From: G965220825 sp965220825
Lineage (GTDB): Bacteria > Pseudomonadota > Alphaproteobacteria > UBA828
NCBI GenBank assembly: GCA_965220825.1
Contig: OZ244839.1
Span: forward strand, 744,001-808,000
Length of the DNA stretch: 64,000 bases
Reading direction: 5' to 3'
Positions 18,340-28,520 of the stretch are shown here, piece by piece; the first letter of the stretch is position 1, and the number at the start of each line of letters is the position of its first letter. Under the pieces are notes generated by a model. It made no database searches and was not told the DNA's origin. It worked only from the letters and a program-made list of their open reading frames with translations. Position numbers and translations under genes: made by a program.

Positions 18340-18380
18340 GCCGACAAGGGCGGCTTGGGTCTTGTACTGCCCCTGTCGGC
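18340..18380. terminator. Hairpin between convergent genes
   Basis: Arms GCCGACAAGGGC (18340-18351) and GCCCCTGTCGGC (18369-18380) pair over 12 positions with one mismatch, around a 17-base loop. It lies between the stops of the aminotransferase (+) and the acyl-CoA dehydrogenase (-) genes. No T-run follows on either side, so it is at best a weak or Rho-assisted terminator. The rest of 18285-18492 shows no gene. Confidence 0.4.
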
Positions 18381-18492
18381 ACCGATCATGGAGCCGCTCC
18401 GAATGTGCGTGGGCGCGAAGCGGGAGGACTCCGGAAGCCGTTGGAATATGACGAACGCGTAAGCTTCGGGCATACCCGCCGGCCGAGGCGCG

Positions 18493-19698
18493 TCAGCCCC
18501 AGTTCCAGAAGTCCCGCCCCTCTTTCATGTAGGCCCGCGAGAGCACCATTTTGTGGACCTCCGTCGCCCCGTCCACCAGCTTGGCGGAACGCGCATAGCG
18601 GTACATCCACTCGAGGAGAGTGTCCTGCGAGTAGCCGCGGGCACCGCAAAGCTGGATACATGTGTCGATCGTACGGTTGAGAGTCTCGGAGACGTGAACC
18701 TTCGCCATGGAGAGTTCGGTCCGCGCCTTCTCTCCGCGATCGAGCTTCCAGGCGGCGTGCATGGTGAGCAGGCGGCCCGTCTGGATATCCATGGCCGCCT
18801 GACCCAGCATCCATTGCACGCCTTCGCGCTCGGCAAGCGTTGCACCGAAGGCTTGGCGCTCGGCGACGTAAGCGCGCGCGATGTCCATGGCGCGGCGTGC
18901 CATGCCCAGCCAGCGCATGCAGTGGGTGAGCCGCGCCGGGCCCAGCCTTATCTGGGTCGCGCGGAGCCCGTCGCCGATATTCATCAGCACGTCCCTCTCC
19001 GCCACCTCCAGCCCGTCGAAGACGAGTTCGCAATGGCCGCCATGCTCTTCGGGCCCCATGATCGGCACCTTGCGCACCAGTTCCCAGCCCGGCTGGTCCG
19101 CATGGAAGAGGAAAGCGCTCAAACCGTTGCGCACATCGTCGGAAGTCCGCGCCACCACAATGAAATGCTTGGCGGCGCCGGCGCCGGTGATAAACCATTT
19201 GCGGCCCCGGATGACCCAGCCGTCATTTCCCTTGCGCTCGGCGCGGGTCAGCATCATGCCGCCAGGGTCGGAGCCGGAGCCGGGCGCCGGCTCCGTCATG
19301 GCGAATGCGGAACGCACCGCACCGTCCACGATGGGCTGCAGCCAGCGCGCCTTCTGATCGTCCGTGCCCACCGTCTCGAGGAGGCGCATATTGCCGTCGT
19401 CGGGTGCGGCGCAGTTGAGCGCAAGCGGGCCGAACAAGCCGTAGGCGGCCTCCTCATAGACCACCGCCTGACCGGCCATGGAAAGGCCGAGCCCGCCGCG
19501 TTCGTGCGGCATCTGGGGTGCCCAGAGCCCGGCTTTCTTCGCCTCTTTGCGTGCTATTTCAAGAGCATCGAGCGGAATATTCTCATGTTCGTCGAAATTC
19601 TCCCGCGGCTCTTCCAGCGGTATGCAATGGGCTTCGACGAATGCGCGCACCCGCTTGCGGTAGTCCTCGATCTCCGCCGGCGGCGTAAAGTCGATCAT
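18493..19698 (-). CDS. Acyl-CoA dehydrogenase
   Basis: A 401-residue FAD enzyme introducing a 2,3-double bond into acyl-CoA. The N-terminal helical domain, middle beta domain (AFAMTEPAPGSGSDP then KWFITGA) and C-terminal helical domain (ARAYVAERQAFG, QLCGARGYS) are all present. The position of the usual catalytic acid reads LVDGATEVHKMVLSR, resembling the ACAD10/11-like branch rather than the YEGT motif of medium-chain enzymes. The start MIDFTPPAEIEDY at 19698 has AGGAG nine bases upstream. It begins 20 bases after the acyl-CoA synthetase stop, so the two form an activation-oxidation operon. Confidence 0.92.
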   Translation of the reverse strand: MIDFTPPAEIEDYRKRVRAFVEAHCIPLEEPRENFDEHENIPLDALEIARKEAKKAGLWAPQMPHERGGLGLSMAGQAVVYEEAAYGLFGPLALNCAAPDDGNMRLLETVGTDDQKARWLQPIVDGAVRSAFAMTEPAPGSGSDPGGMMLTRAERKGNDGWVIRGRKWFITGAGAAKHFIVVARTSDDVRNGLSAFLFHADQPGWELVRKVPIMGPEEHGGHCELVFDGLEVAERDVLMNIGDGLRATQIRLGPARLTHCMRWLGMARRAMDIARAYVAERQAFGATLAEREGVQWMLGQAAMDIQTGRLLTMHAAWKLDRGEKARTELSMAKVHVSETLNRTIDTCIQLCGARGYSQDTLLEWMYRYARSAKLVDGATEVHKMVLSRAYMKEGRDFWNWG

Positions 19699-19718
19699 GC
19701 TGTACTCCTGCCTTGCTT

Positions 19719-21368
19719 CTACGCGCCTTCCGAGGCGAGCGCCCGTGCTCGCTCCCGCAGCGCGAACTTCTGAATTTTGCCCGTGGCCGTCTTTGGCAGT
19801 GGTCCGAAAACCACGTTTCGCGGGGCCTTGAAATGCGCGAGCCGCTCCCGGCACCAGGCGATGAGCGCCGCCTCCGAGACACCGGACGCATTCGTCTTCA
19901 GTTCCACGAACGCGCAAGGCGTCTCGCCCCAGACGTCGTCGGGCTTTGCGACGACGGCCGCTTCCAGCACCGCGCCATGGGCGTAAAGTGCCTTCTCCAC
20001 CTCGAGGCTAGAGACATTCTCGCCGCCGGAGATGATGATGTCCTTCGCGCGGTCCGTGATCTCGATATAACCGTCCCCGTGGACGACCCCCAGATCGCCG
20101 GTGTGGAACCAGCCGCCGCGAAAGGCCTCCCGCGTGGTTTCCTCATCCTCGAGATAGCCCTTCATCACGGTATTGCCGCGCAGCAGCACCTCTCCCACCG
20201 TCGCGCCGTCGGCCGGTACGGGCGCAAGTGTCTCCGCATCCGCCACCATGGCGCCCCGGAGCGCATGATGGCGCACGCCCTGGCGCGCGGTCAGGGCGGC
20301 CCGCTCCTCGAGCGGTAGCGCCTGCCAGTTCTCTCCCGGTTCGGCGACGAGCGCCGGCCCATAGACTTCGGTGAGGCCGTAGAGATGGGTGATGCGAAAG
20401 CCCATCGCCTCCATCGCCGCGATGGTCGGCGCGGGTGGAGCGGCACCGCCGGTGACCACATCGACTGTCCGGTCGAAGCGGCGCTTGTCGCGTTCGGGGG
20501 CGTTGATGAGCATGTTGAGGACGATGGGGGCGCACGCCATATGGCTCACGCCCTCCTCCGCGATCAGGCGGAACACTGTGGGAGGCTCCAGCCTGCGCAG
20601 GCAAACATGCGCCCCGGCTGCCGCGGTGACGGCCCAGGTGTGAGTCCAGCCGTTGCAGTGGAACATGGGAAGGGTCCAAAGATAGACGGATTCCCGCGCA
20701 AACCCCGCCATGAGCACATTGCTCAGCGCATTGAGGAAGGCGCCGCGGTGGTGGTAGACCACGCCCTTGGGACGCCCCGTCGTGCCGGACGTGTAGTTGA
20801 GGGCGATGGCCTGCCACTCGTCCTCGGGCCAGAGCCAGTCGAAATCCGGCGCGCCGCGCGCGATGAAGGCCTCGTAGTCCTCGTCGGCGAAGTCTGCGTC
20901 CTTTCCACTCCCTTCCGGCGCCTCGGGATCTTCGATGGCGACGATATGGGGGCGGGGGTCGAGCGCGGCCACGGCGTCTTTTGCCACGCCGGCGAATTCG
21001 GCATCGACGATCAGCACGCGGCTCCGCGCATGGGCGAGCATGCCGGCGATGGCCGGCGCATCGAGGCGGATGTTGAGCGCGTTGAGCACGGCGCCCGCCA
21101 TGGGAACGCCGAAATGAGCCTCCAGCATCTCCGGCAGATTCGGCGCCAAAATCGAGACCGTATCGCCGATTCCGACGCCTGCTCCCACTAGCGCCCCGGC
21201 AAGCCGGCGACAGCGACTATAGGTCTCCGCATAGCTGCGCCGCTTCGAGCCATGGATGGTGGCGGTGTGCTCGGGATGGATCGTCGCTGCCCGTGCAAGG
21301 AAGTCGCACGGTGTGAGTGCGGCGTGGTTTGCGGACCGGCGCTCGAGCCCGCGTTCATAACGGTCCAT
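19719..21368 (-). CDS. AMP-forming acyl-CoA synthetase
   Basis: A 549-residue ANL-superfamily ligase that activates a carboxylic acid via acyl-AMP and transfers it to CoA. The P-loop-like YTSGTTGRPKG motif is at about 190-200, YGLTEVYGP (about 335) and GDLGVVHGDGYIEITDR follow, and the catalytic lysine is in TATGKIQKF near the C-terminus. It resembles medium/short-chain and methylmercaptopropionate-type ligases, but chain specificity cannot be read. The ATG at 21368 is preferred over a GTG three codons upstream; both have weak purine-rich leaders. The acyl-CoA dehydrogenase gene follows immediately. Confidence 0.92.
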   Translation of the reverse strand: MDRYERGLERRSANHAALTPCDFLARAATIHPEHTATIHGSKRRSYAETYSRCRRLAGALVGAGVGIGDTVSILAPNLPEMLEAHFGVPMAGAVLNALNIRLDAPAIAGMLAHARSRVLIVDAEFAGVAKDAVAALDPRPHIVAIEDPEAPEGSGKDADFADEDYEAFIARGAPDFDWLWPEDEWQAIALNYTSGTTGRPKGVVYHHRGAFLNALSNVLMAGFARESVYLWTLPMFHCNGWTHTWAVTAAAGAHVCLRRLEPPTVFRLIAEEGVSHMACAPIVLNMLINAPERDKRRFDRTVDVVTGGAAPPAPTIAAMEAMGFRITHLYGLTEVYGPALVAEPGENWQALPLEERAALTARQGVRHHALRGAMVADAETLAPVPADGATVGEVLLRGNTVMKGYLEDEETTREAFRGGWFHTGDLGVVHGDGYIEITDRAKDIIISGGENVSSLEVEKALYAHGAVLEAAVVAKPDDVWGETPCAFVELKTNASGVSEAALIAWCRERLAHFKAPRNVVFGPLPKTATGKIQKFALRERARALASEGA

Positions 21369-21526
21369 TTCTTCCACGCCTCTTCACATGCTGCCCGCGA
21401 TGGCGGCATGGTTGGCGTCCGCGCACCGCGCCGTCAAGGCACGGGTTGTCCGGGCGCACCCGTTGCACGGCATTGGCCGCGGGAAATCCACTCGTACCGC
21501 CGAACCGATGAAGGTATGGTGGCTCC

Positions 21527-22165
21527 ATGCAAATCGATATCGTCTCCGACACCATCTGCCCGTGGTGCTACATAGGCAAGCGGCGGTTCGACCGTGCGCT
21601 TTCCGCCCGCGGTATCGCGGATGCGGATATCTCTTGGCGGGCTTTTCAACTCAATCCCGACATGCCTGCGGAAGGGGTGGACCGCCACAGCTACATGGTC
21701 GAGAAGTTCGGCTCCGAAGAGCGCGTCGCGGAAATTTTCGATACGATCGAGCGCGCCGGCGCCGAAGAAGGCATCGACTTCGCCTTCGATCGCATGGTAC
21801 GCACGCCCAACACGGTCGATTCCCATCGCCTCATCGCCTTCGCAGGCGAAAAGGGCATGCAGAATCAAGTGGTCGACGCGCTCTTCCACCGCTATTTCGA
21901 GCGGGCGGAAGATATCGGCGATCAGGCGGTGCTGGTCGCGGCAGGGACCGAGGGCGGCCTCGACGAGAAGGAAATCGCCCTCTATCTCGCCGGCGAGGAT
22001 GGCACCGAGGAGATTTTGGCGGAGGCCCGCGCAGCGAGCAGCATGGGCATTTCCGGCGTGCCCTGCTTCATCTTCGACAAGCGCTATGCGGTCTCCGGCG
22101 CTCAGGCGCCCGAGGTTTTCGACCGGGTCTTCGAATTGGCGACGAAGCCTGCCGACGAACCGTGA
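21527..22165 (+). CDS. DsbA-family thioredoxin-fold oxidoreductase (FrnE-like)
   Basis: A 212-residue thioredoxin-fold protein with an inserted helical domain. The active site is CPWCYIGK near residue 11, and the cis-proline loop is SGVPCF near residue 180. No signal peptide is seen, so it is cytoplasmic, like the FrnE / 2-hydroxychromene-isomerase-like group and unlike periplasmic DsbA. The extra Cys next to the cis-Pro is notable. Function is probably disulfide or glutathione-linked redox; no partner is identifiable. It is divergent from the acyl-CoA synthetase gene. Confidence 0.85.
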   Translation: MQIDIVSDTICPWCYIGKRRFDRALSARGIADADISWRAFQLNPDMPAEGVDRHSYMVEKFGSEERVAEIFDTIERAGAEEGIDFAFDRMVRTPNTVDSHRLIAFAGEKGMQNQVVDALFHRYFERAEDIGDQAVLVAAGTEGGLDEKEIALYLAGEDGTEEILAEARAASSMGISGVPCFIFDKRYAVSGAQAPEVFDRVFELATKPADEP

Positions 22166-22177
22166 GGGGCCGTCGGC

Positions 22178-25100
22178 TCATTCCTCTTCGGCCGCCTCGC
22201 CTTCGCCCGCGGCGTCACCAAGGAACGTAAAGAGATTGCGGAGAAAGCCCGGCGTCAGGACCGATAGCGGGTTGACGGAAATCTCCGGCGCTGTCATCGA
22301 CCCCGTTACCCGGTAGTTTGCGGCGAACAGCCCCTCCCCTTCTCCACCGGTCAGCAGTTGTCCCAGGATGGGAATGTTCCCGATAAAGCTGTTGAGCACG
22401 TAGGCCGGAACCACGGTGCCCGCGATATCCACCTCCTCCGTCTCCAGATCCACCGTGCCGTCCGCGTTGATGCCGAGGGAGAGCCCGGAGGTCTTCGCGT
22501 CTTCGATGGTGAGCGTGTCGCCGACAATGGTGAAGGGCATGTGGAATCGGAAAAAGCTGATCCCCTCGCCTTGCAGCGCGTCGAAGAGCCCGGAGAGCGT
22601 CGCGATGAGAAGAAGCCTCGCGAGGGTCGGCGCTCCCGTCACCCGGTAGTCCTCGATGGAGACCAGGCCGGTGATGCGCCCATCCGGTAGATCGTCGTGC
22701 AAGACGGCCTCCATTCGAAGCGCGCCGCCCACGGCGTTGTCGTAAATATCGAAGAGACGCGCGACGGCGCCTGCGTCGTCGGAGGTCACCACTAGGCTGC
22801 GCTTGACCTCCATCGGCCTCAATTGCAGACCGAGTGCCCCGCCGTTCGGCAGGGTGCCCGTCAGGAAGCCCGTATGGCGGTCGTTTCCTGGATTGACGAA
22901 CTGTGCCTCGGTGTTCGCGAGCACGCGCCCCGGGCCCAGGATCAGTTCACGCACATCGATATCCAGAATGAATGGCGGGGAGTCCTCGGCATCCTCCTCA
23001 AGCAGCCGGTCGAGTTGGGGTTCGACGTCCAAACTCTTGCCCGCAATGGCGATTCGCACCGGGTTTCGGTCTGTGATTTCGATTTGCGCCGAAATATCCG
23101 TCCTGCCGTGCAGCAGCCGCTCGATGTCCAGCGTGCGCAGCGCGCCGGTTTCGGCATCGAGCACCGCCCGCCCCGTGCTCTGCAGCCCTTCGGCATCCAG
23201 CGTGATGGACTCGAGTGCTATATCGCGGCCCGGCGGGAATTCGACCAGGGCCTCCAACGACGCATCGTCGCCGGCGGGTTTCACCCAAAAGAGCTCCGGT
23301 ATTTCGAGCCGAGCCCCCGTTGCGTCTACCGACACGGTGGCGTGGGGCACTTCTTCTCCTCCGGGCTCGACGAGTTCGACGTCAAGAGCGAGAGGACCCT
23401 CGGCAAAGGGGGCGAGATCGATTCCGAGCGCCTGCCGACCCTCCGGCGTCACGTCGAGCGAGAGGCGGTAGCGATTCTTGAACGGCGCGTCTTCGCGGAA
23501 GAGCGCCTGCCAGGCGACTGTGGCCGGCATCCCCTGGATGTGCGCATCGCCATCAACGTCGAGCTTCGCCGTATCGACGGCGACAGTCAGATCCGCCTTG
23601 CTCAGCTCCAGCCCACCCGGAAGGCCCGAGAGCTCTCCGTCTTTCACTTCCGCCGTTGCGGCGATCTGGATTTCCTTGGGGTCCAGAGTCATGAGAAGCG
23701 GCATGTCCACGGTAAAACGGGTGCGCACGGTGCCTCCGGCCCCGGCGGTCGTCAGTCCGATCCTGCTTATCAGTTTCAGGCGCGGATGATCGAGTAGTTC
23801 GAGAGCGTTGGCGACCGGCCCGCTGCCTTCGATGGCCGTATGCATGCGCGGCACGTCGCCTTGGATATTGGTGAGGGTGGCCGAGCCCCGGTGGGCGTCG
23901 AGACCTGCGACTCGGCCGCCGCTCATCGCAAGATCGAAGCTGTGTCCATCCAGCTGTCCTGTGCCGTCGACCCCCGTCACGGGTGGCATGGACCGCAGGT
24001 AGTGGATCGTCACGTCCTGGAAGGCGAGTTCCGCGACGACCGACTCCGGGCCGAACCGGCCGCTCTCCAGCTCGCCAGGCCGGATATCGATGTCGGACCC
24101 GATATGGGTGACGATCCCGTCCTCGACATTGGCCAGGATCCAGGCGCGCCCGGCAGGAATCATCCTCTTCGGCCAATAGGTGGGAAGCATGCTCATCGGC
24201 ATGTCCGCAATCTCGAGCCGCCCGCGGATGCCGATGCCATCCGCCTCTTCCCAAACCGTGAAATCATTCAGCGAGAAGCGCGGCCTGTCGGTCGCAAGGT
24301 CGAAGGCCTCCACCGTGATCCGCGACATGTCGCCCAGCACGACCCCGGCGGCGGTAAGGCTTTGTACCGGCACCGGTGCCGGGAAGACTGCCGGCAGCGT
24401 GGCCGTACCGGCTCCGCCCGCTACCGTAAATTCGATGCTGTCGATCTCTTCTGCCGCGGTCACGCCGAACGAGAGCTTCCCCGAAAGCGGCAGATCAAGC
24501 CCCGCGAAAGCCTCGAACTCAGGCAGGATGGCGGCGAGGCGCGCCGCGTTCAAATCCGAAAAAACGACCGCTGCATTGCTCAGCCCGCTGGCCCTGTCGC
24601 GGAACATCTCGATGTCGAGGCGAGTCTGAAGAGCGCCGGCCCGCAGATCGAACGACAGCCTGCCGAGGAGGCCGACGCCCAGAAGATCGAGGTCGATATC
24701 CGCATCCGACGCCTCCCATGAGAGACCGGTGGCTTCGTCCAGAACGGTGAGATGGCCATCCCGCACGCCGACACGCTCGAGTCGGGCGAACAGGCCATCT
24801 CGTCCGGACGGTTCCGCGAGGTCGGCCGCCAAGTCTTCCAGCGCTTCGTTTCCGGCCATTTCGCTCTGGCCGTCGTCGTGCAAGCGCAAGCGGCCGTCAT
24901 GCTCCCGAAAGAGCGCCAGGCGCAGCCCGATCAGCGATATGGAAGCAGGCGCGATACGCCCGCGCAGCAGTGCCCCGCCGTCGATCCCGATGGACGCCTC
25001 GGGAACGGCAAGCAGGACGTCTCCCTCGGGGTCCGCGATTCGCATGTCGGTCACACGGATATCGAGCGCCTGGTCGCCGTCTGCCCAGACCAGGAAGGTG

Positions 25101-25375
25101 TCCTCGAAAGCGATCGTGTACGGCGCATCGATTCCCTCCCCCTGGAGGGCTTCGTGCAAATAGGGAGAGAGGAACCCGAGCGAGACGGGGCCGCTCGACA
25201 GCCGCCACGCAGCCATGGCAAGCACGATCGCCACCGCACCGAACAGAGCCGCAACGACAAATACGGCCACCCGCAATGTCCGCTTTCTTGCGCGCTTCCA
25301 GCGACCTTTGGGCGGATGTGCTTCTGCGGAGCTCGTAGCGCCCTCTGACTCCGCTTGTTTCTGGCCGTCTACCAA
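22178..25375 (-). CDS. Large AsmA-like / DUF3971 envelope protein (YhdP-type)
   Basis: A 1065-residue membrane-anchored protein. After a charged N-terminus (KGRWKRARKRTLR) there is one transmembrane helix (about 36-58), followed by about 950 residues of beta-rich repeats in the periplasm and an AsmA-like C-terminal module (about 870-1040). Proteins of this type (AsmA, TamB, YhdP) form long grooves that carry phospholipid between the membranes. Start is a TTG with AAGG eight bases upstream; no ATG or GTG lies before the membrane helix. It is divergent from glnE, an arrangement I recall in other alphaproteobacteria. Confidence 0.82.
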   Translation of the reverse strand: MVDGQKQAESEGATSSAEAHPPKGRWKRARKRTLRVAVFVVAALFGAVAIVLAMAAWRLSSGPVSLGFLSPYLHEALQGEGIDAPYTIAFEDTFLVWADGDQALDIRVTDMRIADPEGDVLLAVPEASIGIDGGALLRGRIAPASISLIGLRLALFREHDGRLRLHDDGQSEMAGNEALEDLAADLAEPSGRDGLFARLERVGVRDGHLTVLDEATGLSWEASDADIDLDLLGVGLLGRLSFDLRAGALQTRLDIEMFRDRASGLSNAAVVFSDLNAARLAAILPEFEAFAGLDLPLSGKLSFGVTAAEEIDSIEFTVAGGAGTATLPAVFPAPVPVQSLTAAGVVLGDMSRITVEAFDLATDRPRFSLNDFTVWEEADGIGIRGRLEIADMPMSMLPTYWPKRMIPAGRAWILANVEDGIVTHIGSDIDIRPGELESGRFGPESVVAELAFQDVTIHYLRSMPPVTGVDGTGQLDGHSFDLAMSGGRVAGLDAHRGSATLTNIQGDVPRMHTAIEGSGPVANALELLDHPRLKLISRIGLTTAGAGGTVRTRFTVDMPLLMTLDPKEIQIAATAEVKDGELSGLPGGLELSKADLTVAVDTAKLDVDGDAHIQGMPATVAWQALFREDAPFKNRYRLSLDVTPEGRQALGIDLAPFAEGPLALDVELVEPGGEEVPHATVSVDATGARLEIPELFWVKPAGDDASLEALVEFPPGRDIALESITLDAEGLQSTGRAVLDAETGALRTLDIERLLHGRTDISAQIEITDRNPVRIAIAGKSLDVEPQLDRLLEEDAEDSPPFILDIDVRELILGPGRVLANTEAQFVNPGNDRHTGFLTGTLPNGGALGLQLRPMEVKRSLVVTSDDAGAVARLFDIYDNAVGGALRMEAVLHDDLPDGRITGLVSIEDYRVTGAPTLARLLLIATLSGLFDALQGEGISFFRFHMPFTIVGDTLTIEDAKTSGLSLGINADGTVDLETEEVDIAGTVVPAYVLNSFIGNIPILGQLLTGGEGEGLFAANYRVTGSMTAPEISVNPLSVLTPGFLRNLFTFLGDAAGEGEAAEEE

Positions 25376-25526
25376 AACGCCCGCCTTACAGTTCCGACAG
25401 TTGCTTCGCGCCAGCGAACCGAGGGGATATTAGCCGTTTGCCGGCTCCGGGGCGCGCGGGCCGGCATTTTTCTGGCAAGCCGTCGGTGTCCCGCACGTTC
25501 GCGAACGGCACTCGTTGTAGTAGACT

Positions 25527-28520
25527 GTGCGCCTCGTGTCGCTCCTACCCTTTCTGGATAGTGCCACCACGCTCCCTCGGCCCGTCTCGTGCGAGCGAGC
25601 AGGCCCGGCGCGGGAAGCATGGCTGGCAGCGGCCGGCCGCCTTGACGAGCGGGACGCCGCCTTTGCGGAAGCTCTCGCCAGCGACACCCGCGCCGCCAGC
25701 TTTCTCGATGGGATATTCGATAACAGCCCTCATCTGAGCGACGCCCTCAGACGCGAGCCGGGGCTGCTTCGCATGGCGGCGGAGCACGGCCTCGACGCCG
25801 CGTTCGAGAGCACCATCGACGAAATCTCCAGCGGCGCGTGCTGGCAAAAGAGCTGGAACGAGACCGGTGCGCTGCTTCGGGCGGCGAAGCGGCGCGCGGC
25901 ACTCACGGTGGCTCTCGCCGATCTTTCCGGCGCATGGCCGCTGGAGAACGTGATGGCGGCGCTCAGCCGGTTGGCGGAAGCCGTGCTTGCGAGCGCGCTC
26001 CGGCATGTGTTGCGCGCGGCCGCCGCCCGCGGCGTGCTGGACGTGGTGGACGGCGACGCACCGGATTTGGAATGCGGACTGACGGTGCTCGCGATGGGCA
26101 AGCTCGGTGCGAGCGAGCTCAATTACTCGAGCGATATCGACTTCATCGTGCTGTTCGATCGGGAAAAAGTGCGTCACCGGGGAAAGAGCGACGCCACCGA
26201 AGACCTGCATCGTCTGGTGCGCGACCTTATCGCGTTGCTCAGCGAGCGCACCAGCGAGGGCTATGTCTACCGGACCGACCTCCGGCTCCGGCCCGACACG
26301 GGCACCGCCCCGCTCGCGCTTTCCACCGCAGCGGCCGAACAATATTACGAAACCCTCGGTCAGAACTGGGAGCGCGCCGCCATGATCAAGGCGCGTGCGG
26401 TAGGCGGGGACGCCGCCGTCGGCGCCCAGATACTCGAGCGCCTGAGCCCCTTCATATGGCGAAAATATCTGGATTTCGCGGCCATCCAGGACATTCAGTC
26501 CATCAAGCGCCAGATTAACACGCATCGCGGCCATCACTTGATCGCGGTGGCCGGCCACAACATCAAGCTGGGACGGGGGGGTATCAGGGAGGTCGAATTC
26601 TACGCCCAGACCCAGCAACTCATCTGGGGTGGGCGCGATGCGTCACTCCGGGTGCGCGGGACCTGCGAGGCGCTCCGCGCGCTGGCCGCGGCAGGCCATG
26701 CGAGCCGGGATGCGGCGGACGCGCTTACCGCCTCTTACGTCTTCCTGCGGCGACTCGAGAACCGTCTCCAGATGATCGCGGACCAGCAGACCCATACCTT
26801 GCCGGAGGATGAGGAGGGGCTCACGGCAATTGCCGCGCTCAGCGGCTTTGCCGACATGGAGTCCTTCGAAGGCACGGTACGCCGCCAGCTGGAATGCGTC
26901 GAAACCCATTATGCGGAACTCTTCGAGGACCAGCCCGAGCTGGTCGGCGAGGGAGGCAATCTCGTCTTTACCGGGACCGAGGACGACCCGGACACGCTAG
27001 CCACTCTCTCCAGCCTCGGCTTCGGCGACGATGTGGCGGTGTCGGCCGTGGTCCGCGGCTGGCATCACGGGCGGATTCGGGCGACTCGCAGCACGCGTGC
27101 CCGCGAACTGCTGACCGAGCTCATGCCGACCTTGCTTCGCGAACTCGGAAAGACCGCCAATCCTGACGCCGCATTCAGGAAGTTCGACGAGTTCCTCGGG
27201 CGGCTGCCGTCGGGTGTCCAGCTCTTTTCGCTGTTCCATGCCAATCCGGGTCTGCTCGCGCGCGTTGCCGAGATCATGGGAAGCGCGCCGAGGCTCGCCG
27301 AGCATCTCAGCCGACGCCCGAGCCTCCTCGAAGGGTTGCTCACCGGTGATTCCCACCGTCCCATGCCCGAGCGGACGATGCTCTTGGCGGAGCTTGAACG
27401 GACCCTTGACGACCAGGCGGATTTCCAAGACGCGCTGGACGCCGTCAGGCGCTGGCAGCACGAGCGGGAGTTTCGCATCGGCATGCAGCTTCTCCGGGGC
27501 GACGCGCCGAAGGAGCATTGGGCCGGGGGGCTTTCGGATCTGGCCGATGTGGCCGTCAACGCCCTTTTGCCCCGGGTCGAACGCGCGTTTGCCCGCACCC
27601 ACGGCGTGGTCCCCGGCGGAGCCTTCGCTGTGCTCGGCATGGGCAAGCTGGGCGGGCGGGAAATGACCTTCGAATCGGACCTCGACGTCATCTTCCTCTA
27701 CGCGTCGCCCAAGGGAATAACCGCCATGTCGGACGGTCCGCGACCGCTGGCGGCGAGCCAATATTACGCACGCTTCGGCCAGCGGCTGGCCAGCGCCCTG
27801 AGCGCGCTCACGCCGGAAGGCGGCCTCTATCGGATCGACACGCGGCTGCGCCCCTCCGGCGGGTCCGGCCCCTTTGCGTCCGAGACCGAGGCATTCTTCC
27901 ACTACCAGCAGGAGAACGCCTGGACCTGGGAGCATATGGCGTTGACCCGTGCCCGGCCGGTCGCCGGTGACGCGGCGCTCCGCGCCCGTGTGGCGGAAGG
28001 CGTGCACGCGATCTTGACGGAGCCGCGCGACGGAGACGCGCTCCTCGCAGACGTAGCGGCCATGCGCGAGCGTGTGGACGGCGAGCGCCGCACGACGAAC
28101 CACTGGCGCCTCAAACATATCAGGGGTGGCCTGCTCGACCTGGAATTCATCGCCCAGTACCACCTGCTTCGCCACGGCGCGCGCCATCCGGAAATTCTCG
28201 TGCCGTCCACCGAGGCGATGTTCCGGCGCTTGGGCGATGCCGGTGTGCTCGACGCAGACGAGGCACGCGAGCTCGCCGATATCACCGCATTCCTGCAGCG
28301 TCTCCAGAGCGTGCTGCGGCTCACCCTCGGCACGGGCCGAGAAGCGGAGAAGTTCTCCGCGGGCGTTCGCGAGACCCTCGTGCGCGCCATGGGACTCGCG
28401 GATTTCGCGGCCCTTGAGACTCGGCTATTTGCCATGCAGGATACGGTACGCAGGGCTTATGCGCGGTTGATCGCGGAACCGGCCGGTACGGACCGTGCAA
28501 CATGTGAGGAGAACGCATGA
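25527..28520 (+). CDS. glnE: Bifunctional glutamine synthetase adenylyltransferase / adenylyl-removing enzyme
   Basis: A 997-residue enzyme that adenylylates and deadenylylates glutamine synthetase in response to PII. Two nucleotidyltransferase domains are visible: the N-terminal adenylyl-removing one (GMGKLGASELNYSSDIDF, about 190-207) and the C-terminal adenylylating one (GMGKLGGREMTFESDLDV, about 704-721), each with its Asp-x-Asp metal site. Both look intact. Translation begins at GTG 25527 (or GTG 25536); TAGACT sits directly before it, so the start deserves care. The stop overlaps the bcp ATG (ATGA). Confidence 0.95.
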   Translation: MRLVSLLPFLDSATTLPRPVSCERAGPAREAWLAAAGRLDERDAAFAEALASDTRAASFLDGIFDNSPHLSDALRREPGLLRMAAEHGLDAAFESTIDEISSGACWQKSWNETGALLRAAKRRAALTVALADLSGAWPLENVMAALSRLAEAVLASALRHVLRAAAARGVLDVVDGDAPDLECGLTVLAMGKLGASELNYSSDIDFIVLFDREKVRHRGKSDATEDLHRLVRDLIALLSERTSEGYVYRTDLRLRPDTGTAPLALSTAAAEQYYETLGQNWERAAMIKARAVGGDAAVGAQILERLSPFIWRKYLDFAAIQDIQSIKRQINTHRGHHLIAVAGHNIKLGRGGIREVEFYAQTQQLIWGGRDASLRVRGTCEALRALAAAGHASRDAADALTASYVFLRRLENRLQMIADQQTHTLPEDEEGLTAIAALSGFADMESFEGTVRRQLECVETHYAELFEDQPELVGEGGNLVFTGTEDDPDTLATLSSLGFGDDVAVSAVVRGWHHGRIRATRSTRARELLTELMPTLLRELGKTANPDAAFRKFDEFLGRLPSGVQLFSLFHANPGLLARVAEIMGSAPRLAEHLSRRPSLLEGLLTGDSHRPMPERTMLLAELERTLDDQADFQDALDAVRRWQHEREFRIGMQLLRGDAPKEHWAGGLSDLADVAVNALLPRVERAFARTHGVVPGGAFAVLGMGKLGGREMTFESDLDVIFLYASPKGITAMSDGPRPLAASQYYARFGQRLASALSALTPEGGLYRIDTRLRPSGGSGPFASETEAFFHYQQENAWTWEHMALTRARPVAGDAALRARVAEGVHAILTEPRDGDALLADVAAMRERVDGERRTTNHWRLKHIRGGLLDLEFIAQYHLLRHGARHPEILVPSTEAMFRRLGDAGVLDADEARELADITAFLQRLQSVLRLTLGTGREAEKFSAGVRETLVRAMGLADFAALETRLFAMQDTVRRAYARLIAEPAGTDRATCEENA

